64,000 bases of DNA, from NCBI RefSeq assembly GCF_016612535.1, contig NZ_JAENXS010000002.1, positions 868,001 to 932,000 on the forward strand, in the 5' to 3' direction. Made by a program: the position numbers and the translations under genes. This DNA comes from Bradyrhizobium diazoefficiens. GTDB taxonomy: Bacteria; Pseudomonadota; Alphaproteobacteria; Rhizobiales; Xanthobacteraceae. Below, piece by piece: positions 51,056 to 61,725 of this stretch (positions are counted from its first letter, which is position 1; each line of letters begins with the position of its first letter). The notes under the pieces were generated by a model that worked only from the letters and a program-made list of their open reading frames with translations, was not told where the DNA came from and made no database searches.

Positions 51056-53365
51056 CTACGTAAACAACGTCGGCTGCTGCCGCGCCGCACGTTCCTGCGC
51101 CTCTACGGCCGCAACGGCGGTCATGTTGAGGATGCCGCGCGCGGTCACCGAGGGGGTGAGGATATGCGCCGGCCGCGCCGGGCCGATCAGGATCGGGCCG
51201 ACGGGGAGCGCATCCGCGAGCGACTTGATCATCTGATAGGCGACGTTGGCGGTGTCCAGCGTCGGCATGATCATGATGTTGGCTTCGCCCTCGAGCTTGG
51301 AGTGCGGCAGCACCATTTTGCGCGCAGCGGCGGAGAGCGCGGTGTCGCCCTGCATCTCGCCGTCGGCCTCGATCTCCGGGTGCTTTTCCTTCAGGAGCTG
51401 GGTTGCCCGGCGCATCTTGCGCGAGGAATCCGTGTCGTAGCTGCCGAAATCCGAGTGCGAGACGAACGCGATCCTCGGCTTGAGCGCGAAGCGCTGGACG
51501 TGCACCGCCGCAAGCGAGGCGATCTCGGCGAGCTCTTCCGCGGTCGGATTGGGCCGCACCTGGGTGTCGGCGATGAAGAAGGCGCCCTTGCTGGTGATCA
51601 ACAGCGCCAGCGCGGCATAGTCGCTGACGCCCGGCGCAAAGCCGACGATCTCGCGGACATGGCGGAGATGGTGCATGTAGCGGCCTTCGACGCCGCAGAG
51701 CATGGCATCCGCCTCCCCGCGCGTGACCGCGAGCGCCGCGATTACCGTGTTGTTGGTGCGTACCACCGTGCGCGCCGCATCCGGCGTGACGCCGCGGCGG
51801 CCGGCAACCTCGACATAGGACTGCACGTAGGACCGGTAGCGCGGATCGTCCTCGGGATTGATGAGGTCAAAATCCTTGCCGGCGCGGATCAACAGGCCGA
51901 AGCGCTTGATGCGGGCGTCCACCACCGAGGGACGGCCGACCAGGATCGGCCGCGCCAGATTTTCCTCCAGCACCACTTGCGTGGCGCGCAGCACGCGCTC
52001 GTCCTCGCCTTCGGCGTAGATCACGCGCACCGGCTGGGTCTTGGCCTTGGCGAACATCGGCTTCATGACGATGCCGGAGCGGAAGGCAAAGCGCTCGAGC
52101 AGCGCGGTGTATTCGTCGAAATTGGTGATGGGCCGCGTCGCCACGCCGGACTCCATCGCTGCTTTTGCAACCGCCGGCGAGATCCGCAGGATCAGCCGGG
52201 GATCAAACGGGCTCGGGATCAGCGAGCCCGGCCCAAACCCTTGCGTCTCGCCGGTGTCAAAGCCCTGCGCCACCGCATCCGAGGGCGCCTCGCGCGCGAG
52301 CTGCGCGATGGCTTCGACGGCTGCGTGCTTCATCGCCTCGTTGATCGCGGTGGCGCCGACATCGAGCGCGCCGCGGAAGATGAAGGGAAAGCACAGGACG
52401 TTGTTGACCTGGTTCGGATAGTCGGAGCGGCCAGTGCAGATCATGGCGTCGGGGCGGGCTTTGCGCGCCTCCTCCGGCATGATCTCCGGCGTCGGGTTGG
52501 CGAGCGCCATGATCAGCGGCTTGTCGCCCATCGCCTTGGCCATCTCCGGCTTGAGCACGCCCGGTGCCGACAGCCCGATGAAGATGTCGGCGCCGCCAAT
52601 GACGTCAGCGAGCGTGCGCTTGTCGGTCTTCTGCGCATAGACCGCCTTCCAGCGGTCCATCGTGGTGTTGCGGCCCTCGTGCACGAGGCCGTCGATGTCG
52701 CAGACCCAGATGTTCTTGCGCTGTGCGCCCATCGACACGAGGAGATTGAGCGTTGCGATTGCAGCCGCCCCTGCCCCCGATGCCACGATCTTGACGTCGG
52801 AGAGCTTCTTGCCGTTCAGCCTGAGGCCATTGGTGATGGCGGCGGCGACGATGATCGCGGTGCCGTGCTGGTCGTCATGAAAGACCGGGATCTTCATCCG
52901 TTCCTTCAGCTGCGCCTCGATCTCGAAACATTCGGGACCGCGGATGTCTTCCAGATTGATGCCGCCGAAGGTCGGCTCCAGCGCCGCCACGGTTTCGACC
53001 ACGCGCTCGATCGTGTCGGCGGCAATCTCGATGTCGAACACGTCGATGCCGGCGAACTTCTTGAACAGGACCGCCTTGCCCTCCATCACCGGCTTGGAGG
53101 CCAGCGGGCCGATATTGCCGAGGCCGAGCACGGCGGTGCCATTCGAGACGACGGCGACCAGATTGGAGCGGATCGTCAGCGTGGCGGCTTCCGCCGGGTT
53201 CTTGGCGATCTCCATGCAGGCCGCGGCGACGCCCGGAGAATAGGCCAGCGCGAGGTCGCGCTGGTTGGCAAGCGGCTTGCTCGCCTGAATCTCGAGCTTT
53301 CCGGGGCGCGGCAGTCGGTGATAGGCCAGCGCCGCCTGGTGGAGATCATCGGAATAGGACGACAT
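51056..53365 (-). CDS. maeB: NADP-dependent malic enzyme (MaeB type)
   Basis: A 769-aa two-domain enzyme. Residues ~15-430 are malic enzyme: [69 protein letters not shown] (NADP fold). Residues ~440-769 are a phosphotransacetylase-like domain ([37 protein letters not shown]), usually inactive and allosteric (acetyl-CoA sensing). It converts malate to pyruvate and CO2; in rhizobia it feeds acetyl-CoA from dicarboxylates. Full length. Confidence 0.96.
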   Translation of the reverse strand: MSSYSDDLHQAALAYHRLPRPGKLEIQASKPLANQRDLALAYSPGVAAACMEIAKNPAEAATLTIRSNLVAVVSNGTAVLGLGNIGPLASKPVMEGKAVLFKKFAGIDVFDIEIAADTIERVVETVAALEPTFGGINLEDIRGPECFEIEAQLKERMKIPVFHDDQHGTAIIVAAAITNGLRLNGKKLSDVKIVASGAGAAAIATLNLLVSMGAQRKNIWVCDIDGLVHEGRNTTMDRWKAVYAQKTDKRTLADVIGGADIFIGLSAPGVLKPEMAKAMGDKPLIMALANPTPEIMPEEARKARPDAMICTGRSDYPNQVNNVLCFPFIFRGALDVGATAINEAMKHAAVEAIAQLAREAPSDAVAQGFDTGETQGFGPGSLIPSPFDPRLILRISPAVAKAAMESGVATRPITNFDEYTALLERFAFRSGIVMKPMFAKAKTQPVRVIYAEGEDERVLRATQVVLEENLARPILVGRPSVVDARIKRFGLLIRAGKDFDLINPEDDPRYRSYVQSYVEVAGRRGVTPDAARTVVRTNNTVIAALAVTRGEADAMLCGVEGRYMHHLRHVREIVGFAPGVSDYAALALLITSKGAFFIADTQVRPNPTAEELAEIASLAAVHVQRFALKPRIAFVSHSDFGSYDTDSSRKMRRATQLLKEKHPEIEADGEMQGDTALSAAARKMVLPHSKLEGEANIMIMPTLDTANVAYQMIKSLADALPVGPILIGPARPAHILTPSVTARGILNMTAVAAVEAQERAARQQPTLFT

Positions 53366-53611
53366 GCGGTCTCTTGCCTCGCGTTACCGGCCTCAAATGA
53401 CGTTGTCCTGACCGGTCTGTCGCGGGTGGCGGTATTCCGGGTCATGGAAACGGGATGAAGCACGGCCGGCGCCCCGGTGGCAACATCGGATTGCAAGCCC
53501 ATCAACAGGCCGCACGGTCAAATATTTGAAAACCATAGCTTTCCCTGGAGCAGACGGCGTTTCGCGAATATGGCAGGTTGCGCGGCACACAATGGCAACT
53601 GGAGCTGAGGA

Positions 53612-55579
53612 ATGAAGCGAATCCTGATCGGCCTGATCGCACTCGCGGTGCTTGCCGCCGGCGGATGGTTCGGCTTCAATTTCTACGTCCAGCAACGCGT
53701 CGCCGCCGAGATCGAGGGAGCCTTCGAGCAGATTCGCGCCAGTGGCGGCAAGGCGAACCACGGCAAGATCGGGTTCGATCTCGCGAGCCGCACCCTCTCG
53801 ATCGAGGAGGTCAATGTCGAGCCGGGACGGCCCCCTCTGGCCGGCATCAAGGCCGCGAGCTTCAAGGCCGTCGGCGTTCGTCAAGTCGACGAGGCGCATA
53901 TTGCGGCCGACAATGTCGAGATCGATGGCATGGAGTTAGCGATCGACGGCGCCGCAGGCGCCACGAATGTGAAGGTGACTTACAAGATCCCGCAGCTCAC
54001 GTTGACCAATTATTCAGGGCCCGCCCGCGTGCAGGGCGCGCCGGCCTCGGACTCCATTGTCGACGCATATCGTTTTGGGCTCGAACAATTTGCAGGCATA
54101 ACAGCCGGCTCGCTCAACGTGCCAACCATAACTGCCACAATGACTGGAATCAGCGGTGGAGGAACCGGCGAGATTACCTATTCGGGGCTGACGTTCCGCA
54201 ACATCAATCGCGGCAAGATCGATGCGGCAAAGGTGGATCGCGCTGTTGTTGCCATCAATGTGCAACAGCCGCGTCCAGATAAAATCGCCTCGGAATTCTC
54301 CGACCTGACGATCGAAGATTTCGACGCAAACGTCGTGATCGCCGCGCTCAATCCGGACAAAGCAAACGACGACAGCTATCACCGGGTTTATCGGCAGATA
54401 TCAACCGCGTACGCGATGACTTCGACGTCCGGCATTGGCGCGAAAATCGGCCGCATCCTGGTCGAGGACATCGATTATCAGCCGTCGAAGTTTCGCCCCG
54501 GAGAGCTGCTGGCTGTTCTGCCGAAGGATCCATCTGCAGCTCAGAACCCGGCGCAGATGCGCGAATTGATGGAGAAGATCGCAAACCTCTATGAGGGCGC
54601 GCGGGTCGGCAAGGTGACAATCGCCGATTTGTCGATGGACACACCGCAGGACGCCGCAAAGCTCAACGCCGTCAGATATTCTCAGGGCGAGTTCGCGCTG
54701 GAAGGCCTCGACGCGCCCACACCGCGGGGCCATTTCAAGATGGAGCGCTTTGCGCTGAAGTCCTTCAGCGTAACGAGCCTGATGCGCTGGGCGGCGGACC
54801 TCACGAAGAACGCCGGGCGGCCTGCCTCGCCGGATCAAATGCTGGGCCTGTTCGGCGTGCTTGCAGGCGCGGAGATCAAGGGCGTGGTTGCGCCCTTCAA
54901 GAATACCAAAAAGCTGGTCACAATCGACACGCTGAGCCTGGACTGGGGCCAGCTGGTCGGCTCGATCCCGAGCAAGGCGCATGTGGTTGCCAAGTTCGTC
55001 ACGCCCACCGATCCATCCGATCCGAAGCAGCTTCCACTGATTGCCAGCGGGATCGACAAGCTCGCAATCGACCTCGATCTCGGCGCAGCCTGGACCGAGT
55101 CGTCCAACAGTTTCGCCTTGACGCCGGCGACGCTCGACATCGGAGGGGTCGCGAAAGCGCAATTGCGCATCGCGCTTGGCAACGTACCGCGCGAGATGTT
55201 TTCGGCCGATCCCGCCCAGCTCATGGGCCAGGCGGCCCGGATTGAAGCCGGCGCGCTCGAGTTCTCATTGCGCGACAATGGCGGCGTCGATCTCGCCGTG
55301 ACGCAGTTTGCGCGGAGGCAGAATCTCAACCGCGACGCCGCGCGCCAGGCGCTCGTCGCCAGCATCAAGGCACAGCGCGAGCAGGCCGTATCAGCCAATC
55401 CGGACGCAGGCGCGGCCGTGGATGCCATCGCCGGCTTTGTCGAAACGCCGAACCAGACGCTCGCCATCAAGCTCACCCCCCGCGCCAAGGTGCCATTGAT
55501 GCAATTGATGCAGCTCATCAAGTCCGACCCGCAGAGCGCGCTGGCGCAATTCAGCATCGAGGCGTCGACGGGGCTCTGA
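53612..55579 (+). CDS. membrane-anchored hypothetical protein (655 aa)
   Basis: One N-terminal membrane anchor (ILIGLIALAVLAAGGWFGFN) followed by a long beta-rich periplasmic part with repeating segments such as ANHGKIGFDLASRTLSIEEV, ATMTGISGGGTGEITYSGLT and LEFSLRDNGGVDLAVTQF. The architecture recalls AsmA/DUF945-like envelope proteins that bridge or move lipids, but no exact family is recognised. Single gene, divergent from maeB. Confidence 0.75.
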   Translation: MKRILIGLIALAVLAAGGWFGFNFYVQQRVAAEIEGAFEQIRASGGKANHGKIGFDLASRTLSIEEVNVEPGRPPLAGIKAASFKAVGVRQVDEAHIAADNVEIDGMELAIDGAAGATNVKVTYKIPQLTLTNYSGPARVQGAPASDSIVDAYRFGLEQFAGITAGSLNVPTITATMTGISGGGTGEITYSGLTFRNINRGKIDAAKVDRAVVAINVQQPRPDKIASEFSDLTIEDFDANVVIAALNPDKANDDSYHRVYRQISTAYAMTSTSGIGAKIGRILVEDIDYQPSKFRPGELLAVLPKDPSAAQNPAQMRELMEKIANLYEGARVGKVTIADLSMDTPQDAAKLNAVRYSQGEFALEGLDAPTPRGHFKMERFALKSFSVTSLMRWAADLTKNAGRPASPDQMLGLFGVLAGAEIKGVVAPFKNTKKLVTIDTLSLDWGQLVGSIPSKAHVVAKFVTPTDPSDPKQLPLIASGIDKLAIDLDLGAAWTESSNSFALTPATLDIGGVAKAQLRIALGNVPREMFSADPAQLMGQAARIEAGALEFSLRDNGGVDLAVTQFARRQNLNRDAARQALVASIKAQREQAVSANPDAGAAVDAIAGFVETPNQTLAIKLTPRAKVPLMQLMQLIKSDPQSALAQFSIEASTGL

Positions 55580-55586
55580 AGGTGCG

Positions 55587-55623
55587 CTCCCTCGCCCCGT
55601 CCCCGCACGCGGGGAGAGGCGAG
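55587..55623. repeat. half copy of the CTCGCCCC...GGGG palindromic element
   Basis: CTCCCTCGCCCCGTCCCCGC then ACGCGGGGAGAGGCGAG: same type as one arm of the 7334-7474 element. It forms a hairpin between two convergent genes and may terminate both. Confidence 0.6.
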
Positions 55624-55629
55624 AAAACC

Positions 55630-57402
55630 TCACTTCTGCGGCAGGTTCACCCGCACATGCAGCTCGCGGAGCTGCTTGGTGGTGGCGTCCGAGGGCGCGC
55701 CCATCAGCAAGTCCATGGCCTGCTGGTTCATCGGGAACAGCGATATCTCCCGCAGATTGTTGGTGCCGCACAAAAGCATGACGATGCGGTCGACACCAGC
55801 CGCCATGCCGCCATGCGGAGGCGCGCCGTACTGGAAGGCGCGGTACATGCCGCCGAAGCGGTCGACCACTTCCTGCTCGCCGTAACCCGCGATCTCGAAC
55901 GCCTTCACCATGGCTTCCGGCACGTGGTTGCGAATGCCGCCCGAGGCGATCTCGTAGCCGTTGCAGGTGATGTCGTACTGGAACGCCTTGATGGTCAGCG
56001 GGTCCTGGCCCTTCAACGCGTCGAGGCCGCCCTGCGGCATCGAGAACGGGTTGTGCGAGAAGTCGACCTTCTTGTCGTCCTCGTTGTACTCGTACATCGG
56101 GAAGTCGACGATCCAGGCGAGCTCGAACCGCTCCTTGTCGGTGAGGTTCAACTCCTCGCCGACCTTGTTGCGGGCCAAGCCTGAGAACTTCCAGAACTTG
56201 TCGGGATCGCCGGCGACGAAGAAGGCGGCATCGCCTTCCTTGACGCCGATCTGCCCACGGATCGCGGCGGTGCGCTCGGGCCCGATGTTGTTCGCCAAGG
56301 GACCAGCGCCCTCGCCGCCCTCGCGCCACATGATGTAACCTAGGCCGGGCTGGCCTTCCCCCTGCGCCCACGAATTCATGCGGTCGCAGAAGGCGCGCGA
56401 GCCGCCGCCTGGCGCCGGGATCGCCCAGACCTGGTTCTTGGGATCTTCGAGCATGCGCGCGAACACCTTGAAGCCGGAGCCGCGGAAATGCTCGGAGACG
56501 TCCTGCATCTCGATGGGGTTGCGCAGGTCCGGCTTGTCGCTGCCGTATTTGCGCAGCGCTTCCGCGAACGGAATCCGGCGCCAGTTCTTGCTGACCGGCT
56601 TGCCCTTGGCGAACTCCTCGAACACGCCGGTGATGACGGGCTCCATCGCCGCGAAGACGTCTTCCTGAGTCACAAAGCTCATCTCGACGTCGAGCTGATA
56701 GAACTCGCCCGGCAGACGGTCGGCGCGCGGGTCCTCGTCGCGGAAACAGGGCGCGATCTGGAAATAGCGGTCGAAGCCGGACATCATCAGCAGCTGCTTG
56801 TACTGCTGCGGCGCCTGCGGCAGCGCGTAGAACTTTCCTGGATGGATGCGCGAGGGCACCAGGAAGTCGCGCGCGCCCTCCGGCGAGGACGCGGTCAGGA
56901 TCGGAGTGTTGAACTCGAAGAAGCCCTGCCCCTCCATCCGCCGGCGCATCGACTTGATGATATCGACGCGCGTCATGATGTTCTGGTGCAGTTTTTCGCG
57001 GCGCAGATCGAGGAAACGGTACTTCAGGCGGATGTCTTCAGGATATTCCTGGTCGCCGAACACGGGCAGCGGCAGGTCACCGGCCGGGCCGAGCACCTCG
57101 ATGTCGCTGACATAGATCTCGATCTTGCCGGTCGGCAAATCGTCATTGTCGGTGCCCTCGGGGCGGCGGCGGACCTTGCCGTCCATCTTGACCACGAATT
57201 CCGAGCGCAGCTTTTCGGCCTGCGAGAACGCCGGCGAGTCCGGATCGACCACGCACTGGGTCAGGCCGTAATGGTCGCGCAAATCGATGAACAGCACGCC
57301 GCCATGGTCGCGAACGCGATGGACCCAGCCCGAGAGGCGGATCGTCTCGCCGATGTTGCTCTCGCGGAGCGCGCCGCATGTATGTGACCGGTAGCGATGC
57401 AT
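55630..57402 (-). CDS. aspS: aspartyl-tRNA synthetase
   Basis: A 590-aa class II synthetase of the bacterial type. N-terminal OB-fold ([20 protein letters not shown]), motif 2 region [20 protein letters not shown], the GAD insertion domain in the middle, and motif 3 in [35 protein letters not shown] is typical. Charges tRNA-Asp; in alphaproteobacteria with GatCAB it may also misacylate tRNA-Asn. Full length. Confidence 0.97.
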   Translation of the reverse strand: MHRYRSHTCGALRESNIGETIRLSGWVHRVRDHGGVLFIDLRDHYGLTQCVVDPDSPAFSQAEKLRSEFVVKMDGKVRRRPEGTDNDDLPTGKIEIYVSDIEVLGPAGDLPLPVFGDQEYPEDIRLKYRFLDLRREKLHQNIMTRVDIIKSMRRRMEGQGFFEFNTPILTASSPEGARDFLVPSRIHPGKFYALPQAPQQYKQLLMMSGFDRYFQIAPCFRDEDPRADRLPGEFYQLDVEMSFVTQEDVFAAMEPVITGVFEEFAKGKPVSKNWRRIPFAEALRKYGSDKPDLRNPIEMQDVSEHFRGSGFKVFARMLEDPKNQVWAIPAPGGGSRAFCDRMNSWAQGEGQPGLGYIMWREGGEGAGPLANNIGPERTAAIRGQIGVKEGDAAFFVAGDPDKFWKFSGLARNKVGEELNLTDKERFELAWIVDFPMYEYNEDDKKVDFSHNPFSMPQGGLDALKGQDPLTIKAFQYDITCNGYEIASGGIRNHVPEAMVKAFEIAGYGEQEVVDRFGGMYRAFQYGAPPHGGMAAGVDRIVMLLCGTNNLREISLFPMNQQAMDLLMGAPSDATTKQLRELHVRVNLPQK

Positions 57403-57598
57403 GGTCGTCCCAAAATCAATGTCGGAGGAGTCGAATCGGACGGCCTTTAAAGGCCGGTCCGAAGTTGCGGCAGGGTTTACCCGACGAGGAACGGGGCGGC
57501 AACCAAGGGAAGGGCCTGTTTTGAGCCCGCAACGCCCATTTTTGATCAATCAGGGCTCAAGCCTTTGCCATCTGGCGTTCCAGCCCTATCTTGAGGCC

Positions 57599-59074
57599 AT
57601 GACGGTCCATTTCCCCTTCCAAAACTCCTATTCGGCGCTGCCGGACAGCTTCTTTGCCCGCGTCGCGCCAACCCCCGTGGCCGCGCCCCGGCTGATCAAG
57701 CTGAACCGGCGGCTAGCGGTGCAGCTTGGGCTCGATCCGGACTTGCTGGACAGCCCTGAAGGCGCCGAAATCCTCGCCGGCAAGACGGTTCCTGCCGGTG
57801 CCGACCCCATCGCCATGGCCTATGCCGGCCACCAGTTCGGGAACTTCGTGCCCCAGCTCGGCGACGGACGGGCGATCCTGCTCGGCGAGGTCATCGATAC
57901 AAACGGCATCCGCCGCGACATCCAGCTCAAGGGCTCGGGCCCCACCCCATTCTCCCGCCGCGGCGATGGCCGCGCCGCGCTCGGGCCGGTGCTGCGCGAA
58001 TACATCGTCAGCGAGGCGATGTTCGCGCTGGGCATTCCGACCACGCGCTCGCTCGCCGCCGTCATCACCGGCGAGCCCGTGATCCGCGAGACCGTGCTGC
58101 CCGGCGCCGTGCTGACGCGCGTCGCCTCGAGCCACATCCGCGTCGGCACCTTCCAGTTCTTTGCCGCCCGACGCGACACCGACGCGATCCGCCGGCTCGC
58201 CGACCACGTTATCGTCAGGCACTATCCGGATCTGCTGCATGCCGAGCGGCCCTATCATGCGCTGCTTGCCGGAATCGTTGCGCGCCAGGCCGATCTCGTC
58301 GCGCGCTGGCTGCTGGTCGGCTTCATCCATGGCGTGATGAACACCGATAATTCTTCGATCTCGGGCGAGACCATCGATTACGGTCCCTGCGCCTTCATGG
58401 ACGCCTACAATCCTTCGCAGGTGTTTTCGTCGATCGACGAGATGGGTCGTTACGCCTACGCCAACCAGCCGCGCATCGCGCTGTGGAATCTGACCCGGCT
58501 CGCCGAATGCCTGCTGCCGCTGTTTTCTGACGAGCAGGAGAAGGCGGTCGAGCAGGCGCAGGAGATTCTCGGCGCGTTTCCGGAGATTTTCAGCAAGGCT
58601 TATCAGGCAGGCCTGCGCAGGAAGGTGGGCCTGTTCACCGAGCGCAACGGCGATGAGGCGCTGATCCAGGATCTGCTCGACGCCATGGCCAAGAACCAGG
58701 CCGACTTCACCCTCACCTTCCGCAAGCTCGGCAATGCCGCGGGCGGTGAGGCGGCGGACGACGCGCGCGCCCAGTTCATGGACCCAGCCGCCTTCGATGA
58801 GTGGGCCAAGCGCTGGCACGAGCGCACCGCGCTGGAGCCGCAGAGCGCAACCGAGCGGCAAGCCGCGATGAACGCCATCAATCCCATGTTCATTCCGCGC
58901 AACCACCGCGTCGAAGCCGTGATCCAGGCCGCGGTGAACAACGACGACTACGCACCGTTCGAGGAGTTGGTGAAGGTGCTGGCCAAGCCGTTCGACGACC
59001 AACGGGAGTATGCGGCTTACGCCGATCCGCCGCTGCCGGACCAGCGGGTGCTGCAAACGTTTTGCGGGACGTAG
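57599..59074 (+). CDS. selO: SelO (YdiU) protein adenylyltransferase
   Basis: A 491-aa pseudokinase that AMPylates Ser/Thr/Tyr of redox proteins. Visible: [40 protein letters not shown] (nucleotide site), [20 protein letters not shown] (metal-binding Asn/Asp) and the C-terminal FCGT, where the Cys takes the selenocysteine position of eukaryotic SelO. Start ATG where homology begins; the frame is open upstream. Full length. Confidence 0.95.
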   Translation: MTVHFPFQNSYSALPDSFFARVAPTPVAAPRLIKLNRRLAVQLGLDPDLLDSPEGAEILAGKTVPAGADPIAMAYAGHQFGNFVPQLGDGRAILLGEVIDTNGIRRDIQLKGSGPTPFSRRGDGRAALGPVLREYIVSEAMFALGIPTTRSLAAVITGEPVIRETVLPGAVLTRVASSHIRVGTFQFFAARRDTDAIRRLADHVIVRHYPDLLHAERPYHALLAGIVARQADLVARWLLVGFIHGVMNTDNSSISGETIDYGPCAFMDAYNPSQVFSSIDEMGRYAYANQPRIALWNLTRLAECLLPLFSDEQEKAVEQAQEILGAFPEIFSKAYQAGLRRKVGLFTERNGDEALIQDLLDAMAKNQADFTLTFRKLGNAAGGEAADDARAQFMDPAAFDEWAKRWHERTALEPQSATERQAAMNAINPMFIPRNHRVEAVIQAAVNNDDYAPFEELVKVLAKPFDDQREYAAYADPPLPDQRVLQTFCGT

Positions 59075-59088
59075 CGACGAATTCGGTG

Positions 59089-59180
59089 CGTAGGGTGGAT
59101 TAGCCGAAGGCGTAATCCACCACTTCTCTCAACAAGCCGAAAGTAAAGAGGTGGATTACGCTTCGCTAATCCACCCTACA
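59089..59180. repeat. REP-like element, copy 2 (palindromic pair beside RAYT)
   Basis: Arms GTAGGGTGGATTAGCCGAAG with GCGTAATCCACC, and the inverse GGTGGATTACGCTTCGCTAA with TCCACCCTAC, pair almost perfectly over 32 bases. It ends 17 bp from the stop of the transposase gene. Confidence 0.88.
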
Positions 59181-59196
59181 GCTGACGCCGCGATTA

Positions 59197-59730
59197 TCAC
59201 ACCCGCTCACCAAACTCGCCTGCGCTCTTGGCGTCACCGCCCCAATCCGCGGGAAACAATCCAGCACGCGCATCGCGGTGAAACGACGAGAACGGCCAAT
59301 CGCACACCTTCGAGACATGGCCGTGCTTGACGGGATTGTAGTAGCAATACTCGACATGGCGGGCGTAATCCTCCTCATCACGGATCAGATGCTCCCAGAA
59401 ACGACGTTGCCAAATGCCGCGCTCGCTCCGCGCAGCACGGACGGCGCTGAGCCCCGCGCTCGCCGGTAGAGCTTTCGCAAAACGCGTCTTGATCAATCGC
59501 CAGCGCACAGAGAAATCGGAATCGCCTGGAGGCAGTTCCCAGATTGCATGCAGATGATCTGGCAGGACCACAAACGCATTGATGGTGAACGGATGGCTCT
59601 GGCGCGTTGCGGCGACAGCGTCCCGCAAGATTTCGATCTGGTCGGTCAAAAGAGCCGTCCGCCGGTCGAGCAAATTCACCGTGAAGAACCAGCATCCTCC
59701 AGGAATGAATGCGCGGCGGTAGTCGGACAT
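59197..59730 (-). CDS. REP-associated tyrosine transposase (RAYT, IS200-like HUH)
   Basis: A 177-aa Y1/HUH single-strand nuclease. MSDYRRAFIPGGCWFFTVNL is the family start, VVLPDHLHAIWELP has the HxH metal pair, and YARHVEYCYYNPVKHGHV the catalytic Tyr region; ending in WPFSSFHRDARAG. RAYTs are domesticated, single-copy relatives of IS200/IS605 transposases that spread REP palindromes. The REP-like repeats directly on both sides (59089-59180 and 59768-59799) fit that role. Confidence 0.92.
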   Translation of the reverse strand: MSDYRRAFIPGGCWFFTVNLLDRRTALLTDQIEILRDAVAATRQSHPFTINAFVVLPDHLHAIWELPPGDSDFSVRWRLIKTRFAKALPASAGLSAVRAARSERGIWQRRFWEHLIRDEEDYARHVEYCYYNPVKHGHVSKVCDWPFSSFHRDARAGLFPADWGGDAKSAGEFGERV

Positions 59731-59767
59731 TCATGACAAGTAACACAACCTGGGGTCGGCACACAGT

Positions 59768-59799
59768 GGTGGATTACGCCTTCGGCTAATCCACCCTAC
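59768..59799. repeat. REP-like element, copy 3 (upstream of RAYT)
   Basis: GGTGGATTACGCCTTCGGCT followed by AATCCACCCTAC, the exact inverse of the 63945-63976 copy, 37 bp before the transposase start codon. Confidence 0.88.
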
Positions 59800-59921
59800 G
59801 GTCTCGGCGTTTGTGGACACGGGAACCACTGTCATCAAACTGAAACACTCGCACTCTAACGGCCTGTCAGGGCCGTCCTGCCGGAGGCGCCCATCCTCCA
59901 ACAGTCCCTGACAAGCGCGCC

Positions 59922-60773
59922 ATGCCCTTCAAGTTCATCCACATCACCGACACGCATCTGGCGAACCCCGGACTGAAGCTCTACGGCCTCGACCCTCGCG
60001 CCCGGCTGGATGCGGCGATTGCCGACATCAACACCCACCGGTCCGATGCAGCGTTTGCGGTCGTGACCGGCGACCTCACCCATTGGGGCGAGCCTGAATC
60101 CTACGCCAATTTCGCCGACGCAATGGCTGCGCTGAAAATGCCGTACATCGCCATGGTCGGCAATCACGACAAGCGCGTGGCCTGCCTCGACGGGCTGAAA
60201 GCCGCGCCGCGCGATCCCAACGGCTTCGTGCAGGGCACCCGCACCACCGAGCACGGCCTGTTCGTCTTCCTCGACACGCTGGACGAGACCAGCCACGCCG
60301 GCGAGATGTGCGCCAAGCGCTTCGATTGGCTGGCGAAGACGCTGGCCGCCGCGCCTGCCGACATGCCGTTCGTCGTGTTCATGCACCATCCGCCCTTCCC
60401 GGTCGGCGTCCACGCCATGGACGACATCGCGCTGAAGCAGAGCGCCGAATTCGCCGAGGTGATCGCACCCTATCGCGCGCGCATCCGCCACCTCTTCTTC
60501 GGCCATGTGCATCGTCCCGTCTTCGGCAGCTACGGCAAGATCCCGTTCTCGACGCTGCGCGGCACCAATCATCAGGTCTGGTTCGAGCTCGATGCGGCAG
60601 CCACCGACCATCTGGCGAGCCACGAGCCGCCCGCCTATGGCGTGGTGCTGATCGACGATCAAAACCTCGTCGTGCACAGCCACGACTTCCTCGACACCAG
60701 TCTGCGCTTCCCGTTCGAGCCGCCTGCGGGAATGGACGGCCGCGACTATGCACTCAATTTCTCGGCGCGGTGA
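59922..60773 (+). CDS. calcineurin-like metallophosphoesterase (GpdQ/CpdA type)
   Basis: A 283-aa binuclear-metal phosphodiesterase: HITDTHL, VVTGDLTHWG, MVGNHDKRVA, FMHHPPFPVG and FFGHVHRPVF are the five family blocks. No signal, so cytoplasmic. It stands at the head of an ABC transporter operon of the glycerol-3-phosphate/sugar class (1 bp before the permease gene), which favours glycerophosphodiester hydrolysis (GpdQ-like) over cAMP cleavage. Confidence 0.92.
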   Translation: MPFKFIHITDTHLANPGLKLYGLDPRARLDAAIADINTHRSDAAFAVVTGDLTHWGEPESYANFADAMAALKMPYIAMVGNHDKRVACLDGLKAAPRDPNGFVQGTRTTEHGLFVFLDTLDETSHAGEMCAKRFDWLAKTLAAAPADMPFVVFMHHPPFPVGVHAMDDIALKQSAEFAEVIAPYRARIRHLFFGHVHRPVFGSYGKIPFSTLRGTNHQVWFELDAAATDHLASHEPPAYGVVLIDDQNLVVHSHDFLDTSLRFPFEPPAGMDGRDYALNFSAR

Positions 60774-60774
60774 C

Positions 60775-61725
60775 ATGAGCCTCGCTGAACCCGCGGCTCT
60801 CCCGGTCGCGGCATCAGTGCCGCCGCGCCTGCACATCGTGACGCGGTTTTCCACCCGCTTCAAAACCTCTCTGCCGGCCTATCTGCTGTTGCTGCCCTCG
60901 ATCGTCTTCCTGACGCTGTTTACCTACGGCGCGATCGGGCGCGTGCTCATCGACGCGCTTTACCAGCGCGCCACGCCGAAGGCGCCTGTTCTCTTCGTCG
61001 GCCTCGACAACATCAGTGCGGTACTGGCGGACCCCGCCTTCACCGGCGCTGTTATCAACAACCTCATCTACGCCGTCGGCACCGCCGTCCCGAGCATCGG
61101 CCTGGCGCTGCTGTTCGCGCTGGCGCTCGCGCGCACCAATGCGGTAACCAGCGCGCTGCGCGCCGCGCTGTTCCTGCCGGTGCTGATCCCGATGGTTGCG
61201 GCCTCCGCGCTGTTTCTCTTCATCTTCCTGCCCAATGTCGGGCTGCTCGACTACTACATCGGGCGTCTGCTTCCGGTGCTGCCGAACTGGCTCGGCGATT
61301 CCGACATCGCGCTCTACGCCATCATGATCATCACGATCTGGAAGAACGCCGGCTACTACATGCTGTTCTTCCTGGCCGGGCTCCAGTCGGTGCCCGAGGA
61401 CGTCATGGAAGCCGCCCATCTCGACGGCGCAGGTCCCTTGATGCGGCTGCGCTACATCATCCTGCCGGAGCTCAAGCCGACCTTCCTGTTCGTCATCGTG
61501 ATCGCCACCCTCAATGCCGTGACGCAGGTCGACCACGTCTTCGTCATGACCAAGGGCGGCCCGTCGAATTCGACCAATCTCGTGCTGTTCTACATCTACC
61601 AGCAGGCGGTCGAGCATTACGACATCGGCAAGGCCTCGGCCGCGACGCTGCTGACGCTCGCCGCCCTGATGGGCCTGACTGCGCTGTCGTTCCGCACCAT
61701 GGCCAACCGCGAGGGCGGGCCATGA
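60775..61725 (+). CDS. ABC transporter permease, UgpA/MalF-like
   Basis: A 316-aa inner-membrane permease with six helices and the EAA loop (EDVMEAAHLDGAGPLMRLRY) that contacts the ATPase. FVMTKGGPSNSTNLVLFYIY is the carbohydrate-permease (CUT1) signature. It starts one base after the phosphoesterase stop and overlaps the next permease gene by 4 bp. Transports a sugar or glycerophospho compound. Confidence 0.92.
   Translation: MSLAEPAALPVAASVPPRLHIVTRFSTRFKTSLPAYLLLLPSIVFLTLFTYGAIGRVLIDALYQRATPKAPVLFVGLDNISAVLADPAFTGAVINNLIYAVGTAVPSIGLALLFALALARTNAVTSALRAALFLPVLIPMVAASALFLFIFLPNVGLLDYYIGRLLPVLPNWLGDSDIALYAIMIITIWKNAGYYMLFFLAGLQSVPEDVMEAAHLDGAGPLMRLRYIILPELKPTFLFVIVIATLNAVTQVDHVFVMTKGGPSNSTNLVLFYIYQQAVEHYDIGKASAATLLTLAALMGLTALSFRTMANREGGP

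Noticed and set aside
51164..53458. 764-aa open frame antisense to maeB
   Set aside because: Composition is His/Arg/Asp/Leu-rich shadow coding; the malic enzyme on the other strand is unmistakable.
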